Assembly: GCA_947561395.2 (NCBI GenBank)
Contig: OX387185.1
Coordinates: 44,030,602-44,094,601 of the forward strand
Source of the DNA: Buxus sempervirens
Taxonomy: Eukaryota; Streptophyta; Magnoliopsida; Buxales; Buxaceae
Length of the DNA: 64,000 bases
Reading direction: 5' to 3'
Notes under the pieces: generated by a model
Databases searched by the model: none
Told to the model about the DNA's origin: nothing
The model's input: the letters and a program-made list of their open reading frames with translations, nothing else
Translations under genes and position numbers: made by a program
In this document: positions 37,142 to 49,038 of the stretch, piece by piece
Numbering within the stretch: position 1 is the first letter of the stretch
Layout of the letters: the number at the start of each line of letters is the position of its first letter

Positions 37142-39714
37142 TGTCACGCCCTGGAACCAAGCCTGCCCCTCCAAGGCACGACCCGTCCCAGACTGTGGCA
37201 AGTGGACCTTTATGCTCTTAACAAAATACGAGGGATTTAAAACTTTTCTCAACGAGTGCAAGTGCAAACAGTTTATACATGTACATATCAAAAGTGTGAT
37301 CATATATATATTGAAATGAAATAAGGCATGAGAGTTTAGTTACAGAAAGACGGGTGACTATTCACTCCTCTCAAGGTATAGGTTTACAATTCAAAACTAC
37401 ACATGCATTACAAAATAAAAGAACAGCTTAAGGCCTATAGAAATCCTCCTCTCTATACCCTATAGCTTTCCCCTTGCCTCTATCCCCAGCTTGGTCCTTC
37501 ACACCGGACATCGATGGATCTGAAAAATAAGATAGAAAGCAACTGTGAGATGAATGTCTCAGTAAACAACACATGCATGATTCGATAAAACACAGTTCAT
37601 ACAAATATATCCCGATAAACCATGACATGCGGGTAGTTTTTAATACGACAAAATCCACGGCATCTCATGTGTCATACAATAATGCATGCATGTGCTTCAG
37701 TGTACAGTTCATCAATTTATGTCAATTGCAATCAATAAACATTATGATAGATGTAACCGATCTCAAGCTTGCGTGGAGGATACAAGTTCTCTATCTCCAG
37801 GCCAGGGTGAACAAAGGTCCACTACCCCCAACCGAGATGAACCAATCCATCTACCCACCAAGACTATGAAAGAGCTTGTTCACTACCCCCAATTGAGATT
37901 AACAACATACATTACCAATCAATATTCTCTGTCATGATGAAACCAGTTCATTACCCCCAAATTGAGGTGAACAACGGTTCACTACCCCCAATTGAGGTGA
38001 ACTGCATGCACGATTTGCCAAATATTCACTATTGTGATGGGCCAGTTCACTACCCCCAATTGAGGTGAATTGCCAAGTAGAATGCCAACACATGGGCCAA
38101 TGCCCTAAATAATTCTCATGAACTTCGAGGCTACTGCCTTCCATACCATTCAAATCAAATGTGGGGCTGAAGCCCTCTATTCAATCATACTCAATGTCTC
38201 TGGGGCCACTGCCCTTTTTGTCTCATGGTTTGGATAATGGGCCAAAGCCCTTGAGGTGGTGCCAATGTAATACGGGCCTATGCCCTTTATCTCGTGGGTC
38301 AAATATTAGGCCGAAGCCCAAAATTCTAGGTGTGGTGTACTCAACTTGGTATTCAAGGGTAGAAGTTTGGTTTCTAGAATTTTCTACTCTTCTTGACTCA
38401 TTTTGGGCAACCTATGCCTCAACTCTTTTAATACTTATACAACTTGGTTTTGGCTCTTGACTTCTACTTTTAAGGGTTATTTGGAAAGTGTTTGAGGTGG
38501 TAAAATCAAGTTAGCCTATTTCTATAGTAATCCGGGACAAAAACTCTGTCTAAGACCTTCTTGGGCAAAACGTACCCAAAATCTTGGTTATTTAGAATTC
38601 TGAGTTACTTCCAATTGGAACACCTCCTAAACACTTAACTCTCACTTATACATAGGTTGGATTTAAATAAAAACAAAGGGTAGTTCAATCTGGGCTAAAA
38701 GTGTAAATTTAGGAAAATTTGGTAGGGGCGCTCGATAGGTCACTTGAGCCTTCTTCGAGCGGCCACAATTTTTGCTCTCGGGTTCTCTGTTAAAACACTC
38801 GCTAGAACAGTCGCTCAAGCGGCCATGCCTTAAAACTCTATCTGAAGCAAACTAAAACTACCGCGCGATGCCCGCTCCAGCGACTGCTTGAGCGGATAGG
38901 TTTTCTCAGCAGCTCGCGAAATTCGACTTTTGGGGATTTCCTCAAATCTCACTTGTTCTAGGTGTTTTTGGGCTCGAAATCTCTCCTAGCATGTGTAGAA
39001 ACCTACTACCTACAAAACCCCTCAAAGAAAACTCTCCTATTGGGCCTAGGACTCATTTTCATATCTCAACCCTAACATTCGTATAAATATGCGATTTTGG
39101 CCGAAAATTGAAAACAAGGGGAAGGGTGGTGTTGCTTACCTCTTGCAAACTCTCAAGCAAGTTATATAACCTCTATTGCAACTCACGAACAGCTCCTTGC
39201 TCCTCTTTTGCTTGATTCCACAAATCTCCACACTCCAAACCTCAAATGAAAATGGGTTATCTTGGGTTCTTCTTTTCCTTTTGCTTGCCAACAATACCTC
39301 CAATGAGTTGGAAAGGGATGGAGGACGAAAATGGGAGAGGAAGGAAGAGAAGGAGATGAAGAAATGAGAGTGAGAGAGAAAAGAGGAAGGAAAGGGTTTA
39401 GGCAAAGGGTTTGGTCGTGTATGGGCATTCTTTTGGGTTTTTTCCCCACTTAAATCAAACTTCCTCCACCATACACATTTTATTACGAGTTTGCCACTCT
39501 CTCTTCCTACATTGCACATATCACCAACATTTAGCATATTTTCTCTGCATAAGAAATCCTATTTAACCAAATAAAGGTTGCTCACCTCAATAGGCTGCTA
39601 ACAGCTCGGGGCTTAGCTACTTTAGCTGGCTTTAGGCTTGAGCTGCTCCAGCTTCACTTACACATCAAACTCACTAATTAGGGTATGCTAGGGATATTGG
39701 AACGGGGTTTCACA
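37142..39714 (-). mobile_element. nested solo LTR, 2573 bp, with perfect 5-bp target duplication
   Basis: On minus it begins TGTGAAACCCCG and ends CCAGGGCGTGACA, flanked by exact ACGTG at 37137-37141 and 39715-39719. It contains five degenerate copies of a motif of about 26 bases (core CACTACCCCCAATTGAG, with GTTCAC/GTGAAC ends) between about 37817 and 38071. No gag or pol. Its terminal motifs resemble those of the LTR at 33046, so the two are related families in the same orientation. Confidence 0.92.
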
Positions 39715-39951
39715 ACGTGGCAACCCACTTGCGCGCACGCAAGAAGCATGAATTGCAACCACAAGGCATGTGCGGTCGCAACCGCACATGGGGTGCGGTC
39801 GAAACCAAATGACCAAAAACATATGATATGTGTGGTCAGCACCTTTTTTGAATATTTTTGAGCTTTTGACACTTGTCAAAGCTTAAATAAAATCATTTAA
39901 AATTTCTTTTTGTTGTTCTCTCATATTGTAGTGCAATTTGGGGTGTCTACA

Positions 39952-41640
39952 TTAACCAAATAATTCCAATGACTACATTTGACTGAACTCCTCCAATTAA
40001 AGCTTTTTTAGGTCTCTAAATCTTTTATCTAAGATCATGACCAATATTGGAGTATCTATTCCTTGTCTAAATAAGGCATTAATTTGGATTTGAATTAATC
40101 CTATGTGAATGTATCGGATTTCTGGATATTTCTTTTTCCATCTGGCAACTTTTTGTTTGTCAAATAGAGGGAAACCCACTTTTCCTTCAGAAGATAATTT
40201 AGCAGTTGTATTACCACTAAATTGTTCAAAAACTCTTGCTGAGAAGAAGTTGAATTTTGACATTTTATAAATTTCATTTTTCTTGATTTATTGTATTTTT
40301 GACAATTCTTCTAATTGTTGATCTGTAAAGGAAATTTCTTCTCCTATTACATCTCCTAATCTTAAAGTACGCATTTCCTTTGATGTAATTTCTTGTACAT
40401 CATTCATAAAAATATATTCTTGTTTCGATTCTATTGATTCATCATTGGAAGATATTTCATAAATGATGTCTTCTACATCAGTTATTTCTTCACCATATAA
40501 AATTTCAAGATCTTGTTCTTCAAGCATCTTAATCATTTTTTGTGCACTTTTTTCTTTTCTAGGACATTGAGGTGCAATGTCTCCTATTTCATTACAAATG
40601 TAGCATCTACATTGAGATTTTCTATTGTTAGAAAATTTTATTTTCCTAACATATTTTCTTTTCTTAGAAAATTGCTTTTTCTTTTTCCATGGCTTCCACT
40701 TGAAATTTTTTTTATGTAATTTCCTTGTTTTAGGAATATTACAACCTATTTTCCAATTTTCTTTTAGAATTTTATCACAACACTGTTGACCATATTTTGA
40801 TTGGCTAATCTGGTTTTTTAGCCTTTACTTCAATACATCTATCAGAGATCAATCTTAGAACAAATTTTATTCTAAATGCTAGATTATCCAATTTACCTAT
40901 ATTTTGTAGATATTTTGGATATTTTTTAATACTTAATTCATCCCATGGATTAGGGAGTTTGTGAAAGAATTGATCAAGCCAATATATATTTGCAAATGGG
41001 TCTAACATGAAATAATATTTTTTGAATAGCTTGGCATATTCTTCAAATTGACATATATTACATAATTCTATTTTACTTAATACATAATTAGCATCTTGTT
41101 GCAAGAGTGGTTCTCTAGCATATCCACACATATTTTCTTTAATGATTTTTACAAATCCACTTTAAATTTCTTCAAAATTTATAAATGAATTTAGTAAAAT
41201 CGTTTTCTGCTCTTGTCCTTCATTTGTTTTTTTCCACTGTTTTAACCACTGCAAAACGTCTCCTTGAAGTGTTGCAACAATATAATCTAAGAATTTTTCT
41301 TTAGTCCAATGATTTTTATAATTGGTAATTAGAATGGACAAAGATTGTGCCCATTGATCTATTACCTTTTCTTGATCTTTGAATGGGATATTCGACAGAT
41401 CAAGATATGTGCCATTCTGAGCAACGGTTTGTTTATTCAGATCATCTCTTCTAAAATAAGGACTTGGCTCAAAGTTTCTACTAGCTGATTTACTAGTTGA
41501 GGGTTTAACATCTTCATTTGTAAAGATGTTTTCAGAACCTTGATCATACGGAAAATCTTCTTCTCGTTGTCCAAAGTCACCAAATAGTTCTGGATCTAAA
41601 GGTTCCTTCATTTTTTTTTCCTTCCTATTATTTCATCTGT
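39952..41640 (-). pseudogene. caulimovirid capsid-like and proximal movement-protein region
   Basis: The upstream part (about 40805-41611) has a helical capsid-like stretch (WAQSLSILITNY, LQGDVLQWLKQW). It is followed near 40560-40620 by a zinc knuckle of CCHC type (CYICNEIGDIAPQC) after a Lys-rich stretch. An acidic stretch lies at 40288-40536. A movement-protein start follows at 39997-40263 (YPEIRYIHIGLIQIQINALF) and stops at the inserted LTR. Capsid before movement protein matches the Cavemovirus/Solendovirus arrangement. Broken. Confidence 0.75.
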
Positions 41641-41749
41641 TTTTTCAGATTCTGACTCGGAGGATTCAGACTCAGTTTGAGACTGTCTTTGAGCATTTGG
41701 TGGTGTGGTATTCACCACGCTTATGCTTTCATTTTCAGATTGATCAAGT

Positions 41750-42187
41750 TGACCACAATAGGTCACATTAGTTGATTCAATAGAAAAGCAACCAAAAAGA
41801 AAAAACCTATTGTTAAATGTGCAGTCTTTGAATAAGATATGTAAATTAATGGGTGGTGTTTCTCTTTCTTGGTTCTATATGTCCATTCATTAAGTTATTT
41901 GAAACTTGGCTTATACTTCACCCCCCAAGTTTTGTAGTTCGAAAGCAAGCTTTAAATTATCAAACTTTACTTTTATTTACTGCTTGGCACGGGTAGTCGT
42001 ACATATCGAAATTGGACTAAAGGCTACATCCAAAGTAACTTTCTTGGATTAGGTAGCAGACAAAATTTCTGTATCATGAGTGATTTTCTTGGATCAGGTG
42101 GAACGTAAGCTTTCTTGGATCACTTTTCTCTCTCTCTCTCTCTGTTTCACCTCTTCTTCATTTGACATTTCAAGTTAAAATATCTCT
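41750..42187 (-). repeat. terminal direct repeat of the caulimovirid, copy at its 5' end
   Basis: Counterpart of 25634-26122, in the same orientation, next to the leader of the capsid-like region. It is shorter because it lacks the expanded T-runs. Outside the repeat no target duplication is seen, as expected for illegitimate integration of a pararetrovirus. Confidence 0.8.
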
Positions 42188-42449
42188 GCCCTTTATCTCT
42201 CTTCCTTTTTCCTGTTTTTTTTTTTTTTAACCAGATCTTTTCTTTTATTAGGTCCTAATTACTCTCGTAAAGTACGAAGATCAGTTTGCTCCCAATAAAT
42301 TTTTCGCTAAGGTTGTTCTAAAAGAGATTCATTCCCTTGAGGCACATGGATCACCTTGATCTTGAACGTTCATCATGTGCACCCGTTATGCACATGGGTG
42401 CCCCTTTATAAGTTTATAACCATAAGATTGGGGATCTACGAGAGAACCC

Positions 42450-43211
42450 TCCGTTTGGTAACCTTTTTTCTAAAAACAATTTGAAAACTAAAAACGTTTT
42501 AAACTGTTTTTTGGTTTTTAAAAACAGCCAACAAAAAACCTGTTTGGTAACAGTTATTGTTTTTTGGGTTTTTAAAAACATATAACAAGAAATCCGTTTG
42601 GTAACAACTAATAAAAAAAACAATTTAAGTTTTAAAATAACAAAAATGCATTGCGATACAAGAAACAAGTTAAGTTCAATACGCCAAAATAATATCCTTT
42701 CACATTGAGTAATAAATAATGAACATTGTTAAATAATTTAACTTAAGAATAACAATTTTAAATTTAGTTTTGTTAACATTAATATGTTTAAGTCCTTTTA
42801 GATTTAGTTTTGTGTATAAATAAAATGATTGACTAGTATAAGGGTAGTCTTAGAAGAACAAGGGCTTCTAATAGTACACTGTCACTATAATTTAATTATG
42901 ATGACAAATATTTTTAAATGTTGGAACCTATAACATTTCAGATTGGATTTTAATTATTTTCAAAACATACCACTAAAATTTAATTTCCGCTTTCTTCTTC
43001 CTTGAAACACTCGACTATTCATAGAAACAGGTCAAATCCCTCTCGCTTTCACACTCTCTCTATCTCTCCCTCTTCCCCACCCCCCCCCCCCCCCCCTGTC
43101 GCTATCTCTCTCCCTCACCGTCTCTGGCTCCCTCTATATATTTTTTTTCTCACTTTGTCAATTCCGGTGGTTGGAGCCAAGCTCGAGAGCGATTGAATCT
43201 TACAAGGTTAC

Positions 43212-43247
<36 letters not shown>

Positions 43248-44672
43248 TGTTGTCTCTCTCTCTTCTTTGTCTCTCATTCTCTGTATCATTTCTGGACGGC
43301 AAGATCGGAACCGACGAATAGTAGAGGGGGGTTTTCATACCTGATCTTTAGTCATCTAAGAATGATACCGGTGAAATCAGAGGGGGGTTTTCCTGATCGA
43401 AAGATACTGGATTTTGAAACCCTTGGATTTTGTTTCAACATCCATCGGAACCTACGAATAACAGCAGATCAAGCAGAAGAATGTAAGTGAAAAATGGAGG
43501 AGGCACTAAACTAGAGGAAGTTGAAGATTGAGGAAGACGACGGGAGTTGGGGAGAATTTGAATAAAAATATTACAAAATTGCCATCATCAAAAACAAAAA
43601 ACGGTTCTGCATGGGAAAATTATTAAAACGACCGTCATTTACAAAGTTATTACATAAAAAGTCATTGAGAAGTCTTTCCTCCAAAAACCACCTACTTTTT
43701 GAAACTATTTGCAAAGTGGTTCACGGATATAATTGTAGTAATCGTAGGATACCATCTCATTATTCAGGTTGGTCACACGAACATCTATAAGTATCCATCG
43801 ATTGTCTAAAGAATATCCTACAAAACAAGATTTGTATCCTTGATGCTAATAAGATATCCTCATTAACTTTGCGGATATAATTGTAGTAATCGTAGGATAC
43901 CATCTTATGTTTCGTGATTGTTCAACGACAAACTATTAGTATATTATTAATCGTATTCCACGAATATAAATTGTATCCACTGATTCATAGGATTGTATCC
44001 CATGACATAGATTAATCGAAATTTAAAGCCTCGATGAACATTTCGATTTCAATAAAATTCATCGATTAATCAGAAATATTAACGATCTATACACATGGTA
44101 GTGGTATACAAGTGATACTGGTATCACCTGTTTACCCGTATCAACAACTTTCGATTAATCGCATACATCCCCATTAATCACAAATAATTTGATTAATCAC
44201 ACTTTCATCCTTTGACTCACCTAGTGGCACAATTTTCGATGAAGCATGGACCGTTGATTGTTAATATTTCTGATTAATCGATGAACTTTATTAAAATCAA
44301 AATGTTCATCAAGGTTTTAAATTTCGATTAATCTATGTGAATACAATCCTATGAATCAGTGGATACAATTTATATTCGTGGAATACAATTCTATTAATTG
44401 AGAGATACTAATAATTTGCAAATAGTTTCAAAAAGTTGGTGGTTTTTGGAGGAAAAACTTTTCAACGACTTTTTATGTAATAACTTTGTAAATGACGATC
44501 GTTTTAATAATTTTCCCTTTTTAAAAACCTAAATTTTCAGTTTCTAAAAGTCCTTAAACACTTTTTAAACCGTTTTTTGAGAACATAATTTGAAAACAGT
44601 CCATCCAAACACATTTATGGTTTTCGTTTTTAAAAACTGAAAAACCGTGTTTAGAACGTTACCAAACACGCA
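42450..44672. mobile_element. large inverted-repeat (fold-back) element with possible captured leader
   Basis: The left end carries three copies of a YCGTTTGGTAAC/CTGTTTGGTAAC motif (42451, 42540, 42595). The right end carries GTTACCAAACACG. Inside, 43612-43722 pairs with 44405-44516 inverted (GGGAAAATTATTAAAACGA against TCGTTTTAATAATTTTCCC). 43915-44085 pairs with about 44250-44410. A 33-base segment is duplicated inside the left arm (43736 and 43873). Between 43000 and 43540 lies CT-rich leader-like sequence with a C-run (43079-43096) and a CT microsatellite (43210-43244), unlike the AT-rich arms. No transposase is present. Mutator-like fold-back is the best guess. Confidence 0.7.
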
Positions 44673-45577
44673 GATATTGAGTGGGTCCATCTGTATTTTC
44701 ATCTCCATGAAGAGCAAAACAGCTCAACTGGTTTCAAATTTACATTTGGTTTTGCCAAGATAGTAACCTTTACAGAAGAAGCCAGTGATCCCTTAACACC
44801 TGGCTTTAACCCCATGTGAGAAACCTACAGAACTTGAGAACCTTAAATATTTGCTTTACACATTCAATGGCCAATAAGTAATGACTTTCATCCACTTGAT
44901 TAAGACACTTTGACTTTCACGTTAAATAAGAACAAGCCCAAGTTCAGGAGTGCTTTTCATAAAACACCCCAACAAAGCCAGCCAAAAGCTGCTTATAAAT
45001 CACTCAAAAGCAGTTTCCGCTGATGTGCAAAGCTATCCAACCAACTCTAGATTTGTATAGATAACAATTATTCTAAAACCATCAGGTATATCCTTCACCA
45101 CAGATGAAAAGGAAGAGACAGGGCAGGACCCCAGAACTGGGGAATACAAAATAATGAATGCTATAACAATTCTTGTATCCGGTCGAGACAAGGCAAAAAG
45201 ATACAGGTAAGTGGAAGAAGACGGCTTACCCATCTGTTGATGCAACCTCCACCTCACTAAACTCAGTCTGCCTGTATCCCTTTATGTGTGTATTGCAGCC
45301 GATCTTTGATATCACCCTGCAATGTCAGGGTGCTCGTTTATACATGAGTTGGATTATTTGTATAATATAAAAGATTCAGTATCACCAAGTGAATCCCCAA
45401 AAACAGCCCAGCATCCACAGAGTGTTCCACAAATCATGTGCGGCTTTTTGTCCTTCGTAATACGAATGCCCTCATCTCGTATCTTCCCATTGAACATCAA
45501 GCCTGTGAACGCAGCAAGAGATTTCTGATGGAGGAGCATTACAACAACATGTAAACATCTCCGAACTTGGTGAATAA
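44673..45577. other. downstream flank of the RRT1-like gene, probably including its 3' UTR
   Basis: No separate gene seen. The sequence following the stop at 45578 on minus is likely 3' UTR for a few hundred bases, but I see no unambiguous polyadenylation signal. Confidence 0.35.
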
Positions 45578-48500
45578 TCATGTGCTACTCAATGGGATAT
45601 CTAACAGTTCCAAGCATTCGTGTGGATTGGCATAGAAATAGTCCTCTTCCTTCGGTCTATCTGGAATCACTACTCTTTTGGTGGGACTCCCCATGCGATC
45701 CGCATGAGCATCCTTGACAAAAGCAGAGAAGTTATCCCAGCTCAGTAATCCATTGTTGTATTGGTCTATCAAATCCACCAGAAGCTTTCTGTCCAAAAGA
45801 ATTGTCTTCTTGAACCCCAAGAATCTGAAAAAAGATCAAAAAGTAACAGACATTGAATGATCAACTACCGAATTCAACTTTGTCAATAAAAAGTAACTGC
45901 AAGAACTAGTAGGAATAACATTACGTTTTATCTCCTTTTTTTTCCCTTTTTTTTCAATAAAAATAAAATAAAATTTAGAGATGGGTGTGGTTGTTGGGCT
46001 CGGGTTTTGTTCCATCAACTGCAGGAACTCAGAAACTACACTTCTATAAACTTCAACTGAGACCCTTTCTTAATAAATAGCCATTAATCTCCTTACATTG
46101 ACTAAATATGAATGACCACAATCATGAAAAGTTGCATCACGACTACTGGTGATCAGAGCAGGGTACTTTTAAGTTTTTTGCATTGTAGAAACAATGATTA
46201 AATTTCTAGAACAAACAGTGCAATTTTGGGGGTTAAAGGCTCATATGTTCAAGATGATGGATACACTCCATCCTGAAATCATCAATCTGAAGCCGAAAAA
46301 AGCCACTAGTTTCATTAAGAAATCTTATCACCTATGCAACATAAAAGCAAACCAAAAATAAGCAGTATAATACCTGCGATGCCCTTCAACAACTTTGGCC
46401 ATGTTTCCATCATATGTTGGAACAAAAATATCACTCTCCAATGAGACAAGATAATCCAACGCTGCCATCTGAGATGAGTGGTTCTGGAAGAACATAAGAT
46501 CCGAGGGTTCCAACAGTGTCTCCTTCCTGACCTGTTCCAAACTCAAAAGCTCTGTGTTAACAACTAGAATACAAGATATCCCCAGTACAAAAGTTGCAGA
46601 GTTACTTCAATTTCCATCTACTAACCAAATTAGGATAAGCTGCTGCCAGACTTGCCATTCTTTTCTGTCCACCATATATTTCTCCAGCAGCAATATAAAT
46701 CTGAACATTGTGATCAATATCCAGCGCCTTCAGTACAAGAGCAGTTTCCTCAGGTGTCAAAGGGCATAAACCATCTTTTCTTTTCAGGTCAGAGTTGATA
46801 ACTTTTTCTTTCCACCAGGGATAGTTATATCTGAGAAAATATAACAAAGTTAGTAGAGGGATTATGAATGAAATTTATTTTCTAACTCTACACTTGGATG
46901 TCAAACAAATATAGACAGCTACCTCATTCTTGTCAACTCTTCAACTTCATCACTGTTGCAACCTTGGGTACACCCTGAGAATGCTAGCATGTCCATTTCG
47001 TATCTTAGATGAAGCACTAGAAAAGGACCATTTTGCCTAAGAAGCCTAATAACTTTTCTGCCCAACTCCTCTATCTGAGGAGTGAATTTCAGAGCCCTGA
47101 AATTTACTCTGCAGCGCAACTTCTGAATCTCAATAGGTAGCCCATTATTAGCGAGCCGAGCATCAGTTTTGTTTAAATGCACAATTTTGTATCTTTTTAT
47201 CAGAGGCAGAATCTGTTTTCAAAAGCAAAATAATGTTAGATGCATTCTCACAAAATAAATTCCTGATAGAGAGAGAAAATGTGTGAAAAGAAAGTAGAGA
47301 ATCAACCTGATGAAGATAGTATGAAATGTCAGACCAACTAATGGGGGGCATGGAGTACACCATTCCCAACTCCACTCTTCTCTTGACCCTAGGAGGCAAC
47401 TCTTTCAATATACGAACCTCATCTCTCAATGATGTAATGAAATGATCCACATCAAATATGTCTTCAAATTCACTGCCATACCAAGGAAATAATATTGAGG
47501 AAACTATATACATATTGGTTGAATTCAAGAATTAAACATTTTGGAAGAAAATTTTCAACAGTTATAAAATGCCAAAAAACGGACTGAAAGCTTCAGACAA
47601 GCATGAATATATCAACTAACTGACCTGGGATCAGCCCAAAAGGAGGTTTTATCCAGCTCAGGGACTATAAGTGTGACATTTAAATATCTTGCAATAGTAA
47701 CCATATCACAAATCTGTAAAACAAACATAAAAGTGTCAATAGGCAAATACTGTAACAATGAGATCACAAGAATACAAAGAAAACATGGTACACCAACATA
47801 AGAAAATGGTAATAAAGCCAGCAACCCAATTACCGCTGCTCGCATTTGATTAAGTCCTCCATTGCATGAAACCATCAGATAACCGTTGTTCTTATAAACT
47901 CCTATGGGAAACAGTTACAAGAGTTCAGGTTAGGCAGCAAGATTAGACCCAACATTCATAAATCTAAAGGTAAAAAAATGACATTATCACTGGGGGCCAA
48001 ATGGCTCAGCACAGATTATTATTTTTAAGAGCCTTGCACGATCCGAAATCAAGTTATCTCTCTGTCTGGTAAATGTAGCTATAGGTTATTCACAAACAGA
48101 ATTGCAAAATAACACTCTCCATTAACACAAATGAAAAAGACCATCACCTACCATCAAGAACTGGAGAATGTACACCCAACTTCCAAACAAATTAAAAAAA
48201 CAAATAACTTTCCACCCAGTCTTATATTTGAAGAGGCTTTTGTTTCCTTATAACAAGAGAAGCACATTGCAAAGAGATTAACTCTAGCAAAACAAGAAAA
48301 CTTTATTTAATCAGCAGAGCCAGGCAAGAGATAGAAAATTAAAACATAAGGGTTTAAAAAAAAAAGGATCAATAGAGTAAGAATATGGGGGATGAAACCT
48401 AACAAAATGCAGTTCATATAAACTTAAGCTTAAAGACAAATATATTTCTGGTGCATCTAAGAGAGAATCTGAACAGATTTAAAACTTTAGACGCGAATTC

Positions 48501-49038
48501 CTATGGAATTTCTCAACAAGAATCAACAACATCTTCCAAATTTGTAAAAAATATATATATAGAAATTTCAAAAACCCTGTTTGCAACTACATATATTTTC
48601 AAGAACAATTCCCAATACTGTGATCAAAACACAAAGCAAACCCATGTGAGTGAGTGATCCAACAATAAAGCACATAGAAAAACAAAGGAGAAATTGATGA
48701 GTTCAGAACTCACTTTTAGGAGGAAGGCTACGTCTATTTAGATCGGAAGACAACGTCATGGCTAAAACCGAATCCGAAGAAGTGAAACAAGAAGGCCATC
48801 CCTTCAATACCCTAGGCCCCCACATTTCTCCTAACGCCATCAACTGGATAACGCAAGTCCACAACAACACAGTAGTCGTCGCTCGGATCATCCAAAGTCT
48901 CATTCGAGACTGAGAAACCATCGAATTCTTCAACTTCTCAACTTTACTTTCTGCCAAAGGCTTCAAGCCCATCTGCCACCTCGTCTCCTTCTTCTCCCCG
49001 TAATCAGAATTCTTCTCTGATTCCTGTAATCTGCACAT
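45578..49038 (-). CDS. RRT1: O-fucosyltransferase-type GT106 protein, RRT1-like pectin rhamnosyltransferase
   Basis: Golgi type II membrane enzyme. Arabidopsis RRT1 transfers rhamnose from UDP-rhamnose in rhamnogalacturonan-I backbone synthesis. Exons on minus: 48714-49038, 47834-47901, 47625-47713, 47307-47472, 46923-47212, 46626-46830, 46374-46531, 45578-45824. They sum to 1548 nt, 515 residues, all in phase; the family has about 519. The start MCRLQES matches the family MCK start; an upstream in-frame non-ATG extension to 49083 is rejected. There is one membrane anchor at about residues 48-69 after a basic stretch (KVEKLKN). Family blocks follow: [109 protein letters not shown]. It ends [19 protein letters not shown]. 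Symbol transferred by similarity; a paralogue (RRT2-4) is possible. Confidence 0.93.

Larger units (their letters stand above)
32735..39951 (-). mobile_element. solo LTR inserted in the movement-protein region, itself split by two later LTRs
   Basis: On minus it begins TGTAGACACCCC at 39951. It holds a promoter-like CCTATAAATAGAGGGG at about 36775-36790 and a GGTGGCGACTCC motif near its 3' end (about 32780). Removing the two nested LTRs and their duplications leaves about 2.4 kb, the size of one LTR; no internal domain is present. The 3' edge is uncertain by about ten bases. The flanks GGTTA and GGTGA are at best an imperfect target duplication. It carries GCGGTTT/AAACCGC repeats. Confidence 0.7.
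25634..42187 (-). mobile_element. endogenous caulimovirid (plant pararetrovirus) fossil, interrupted by solo LTRs
   Basis: Read on minus from about 42.19 kb to 25.63 kb. In order it holds a direct-repeat segment, a capsid-like and movement-protein region, a protease-RT-RNase H region, a further ORF region with a viroplasmin-like stretch, and a second copy of the direct-repeat segment. The order capsid, movement protein, polymerase, viroplasmin-like ORF resembles Cavemovirus/Solendovirus rather than badnaviruses. Two large insertions (27567-30119 and about 32735-39951) account for about 9.8 kb, leaving about 6.8 kb of viral DNA, near one genome length plus a terminal overlap. The coding parts are broken many times; it is a dead fossil. 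It is older than the insertions it carries. Confidence 0.85.

Noticed and set aside
37817-38071. Five spaced copies of a motif of about 26 bases with palindromic ends, superficially like a CRISPR array
   Set aside because: The copies are degenerate, the spacing is irregular, and they lie inside a plant solo LTR with a perfect target duplication. They are LTR-internal tandem repeats.
32735-39951. A full-length LTR retrotransposon in the movement-protein region
   Set aside because: After subtracting the two nested LTRs only about 2.4 kb remains, with a single promoter-like site and no gag or pol.
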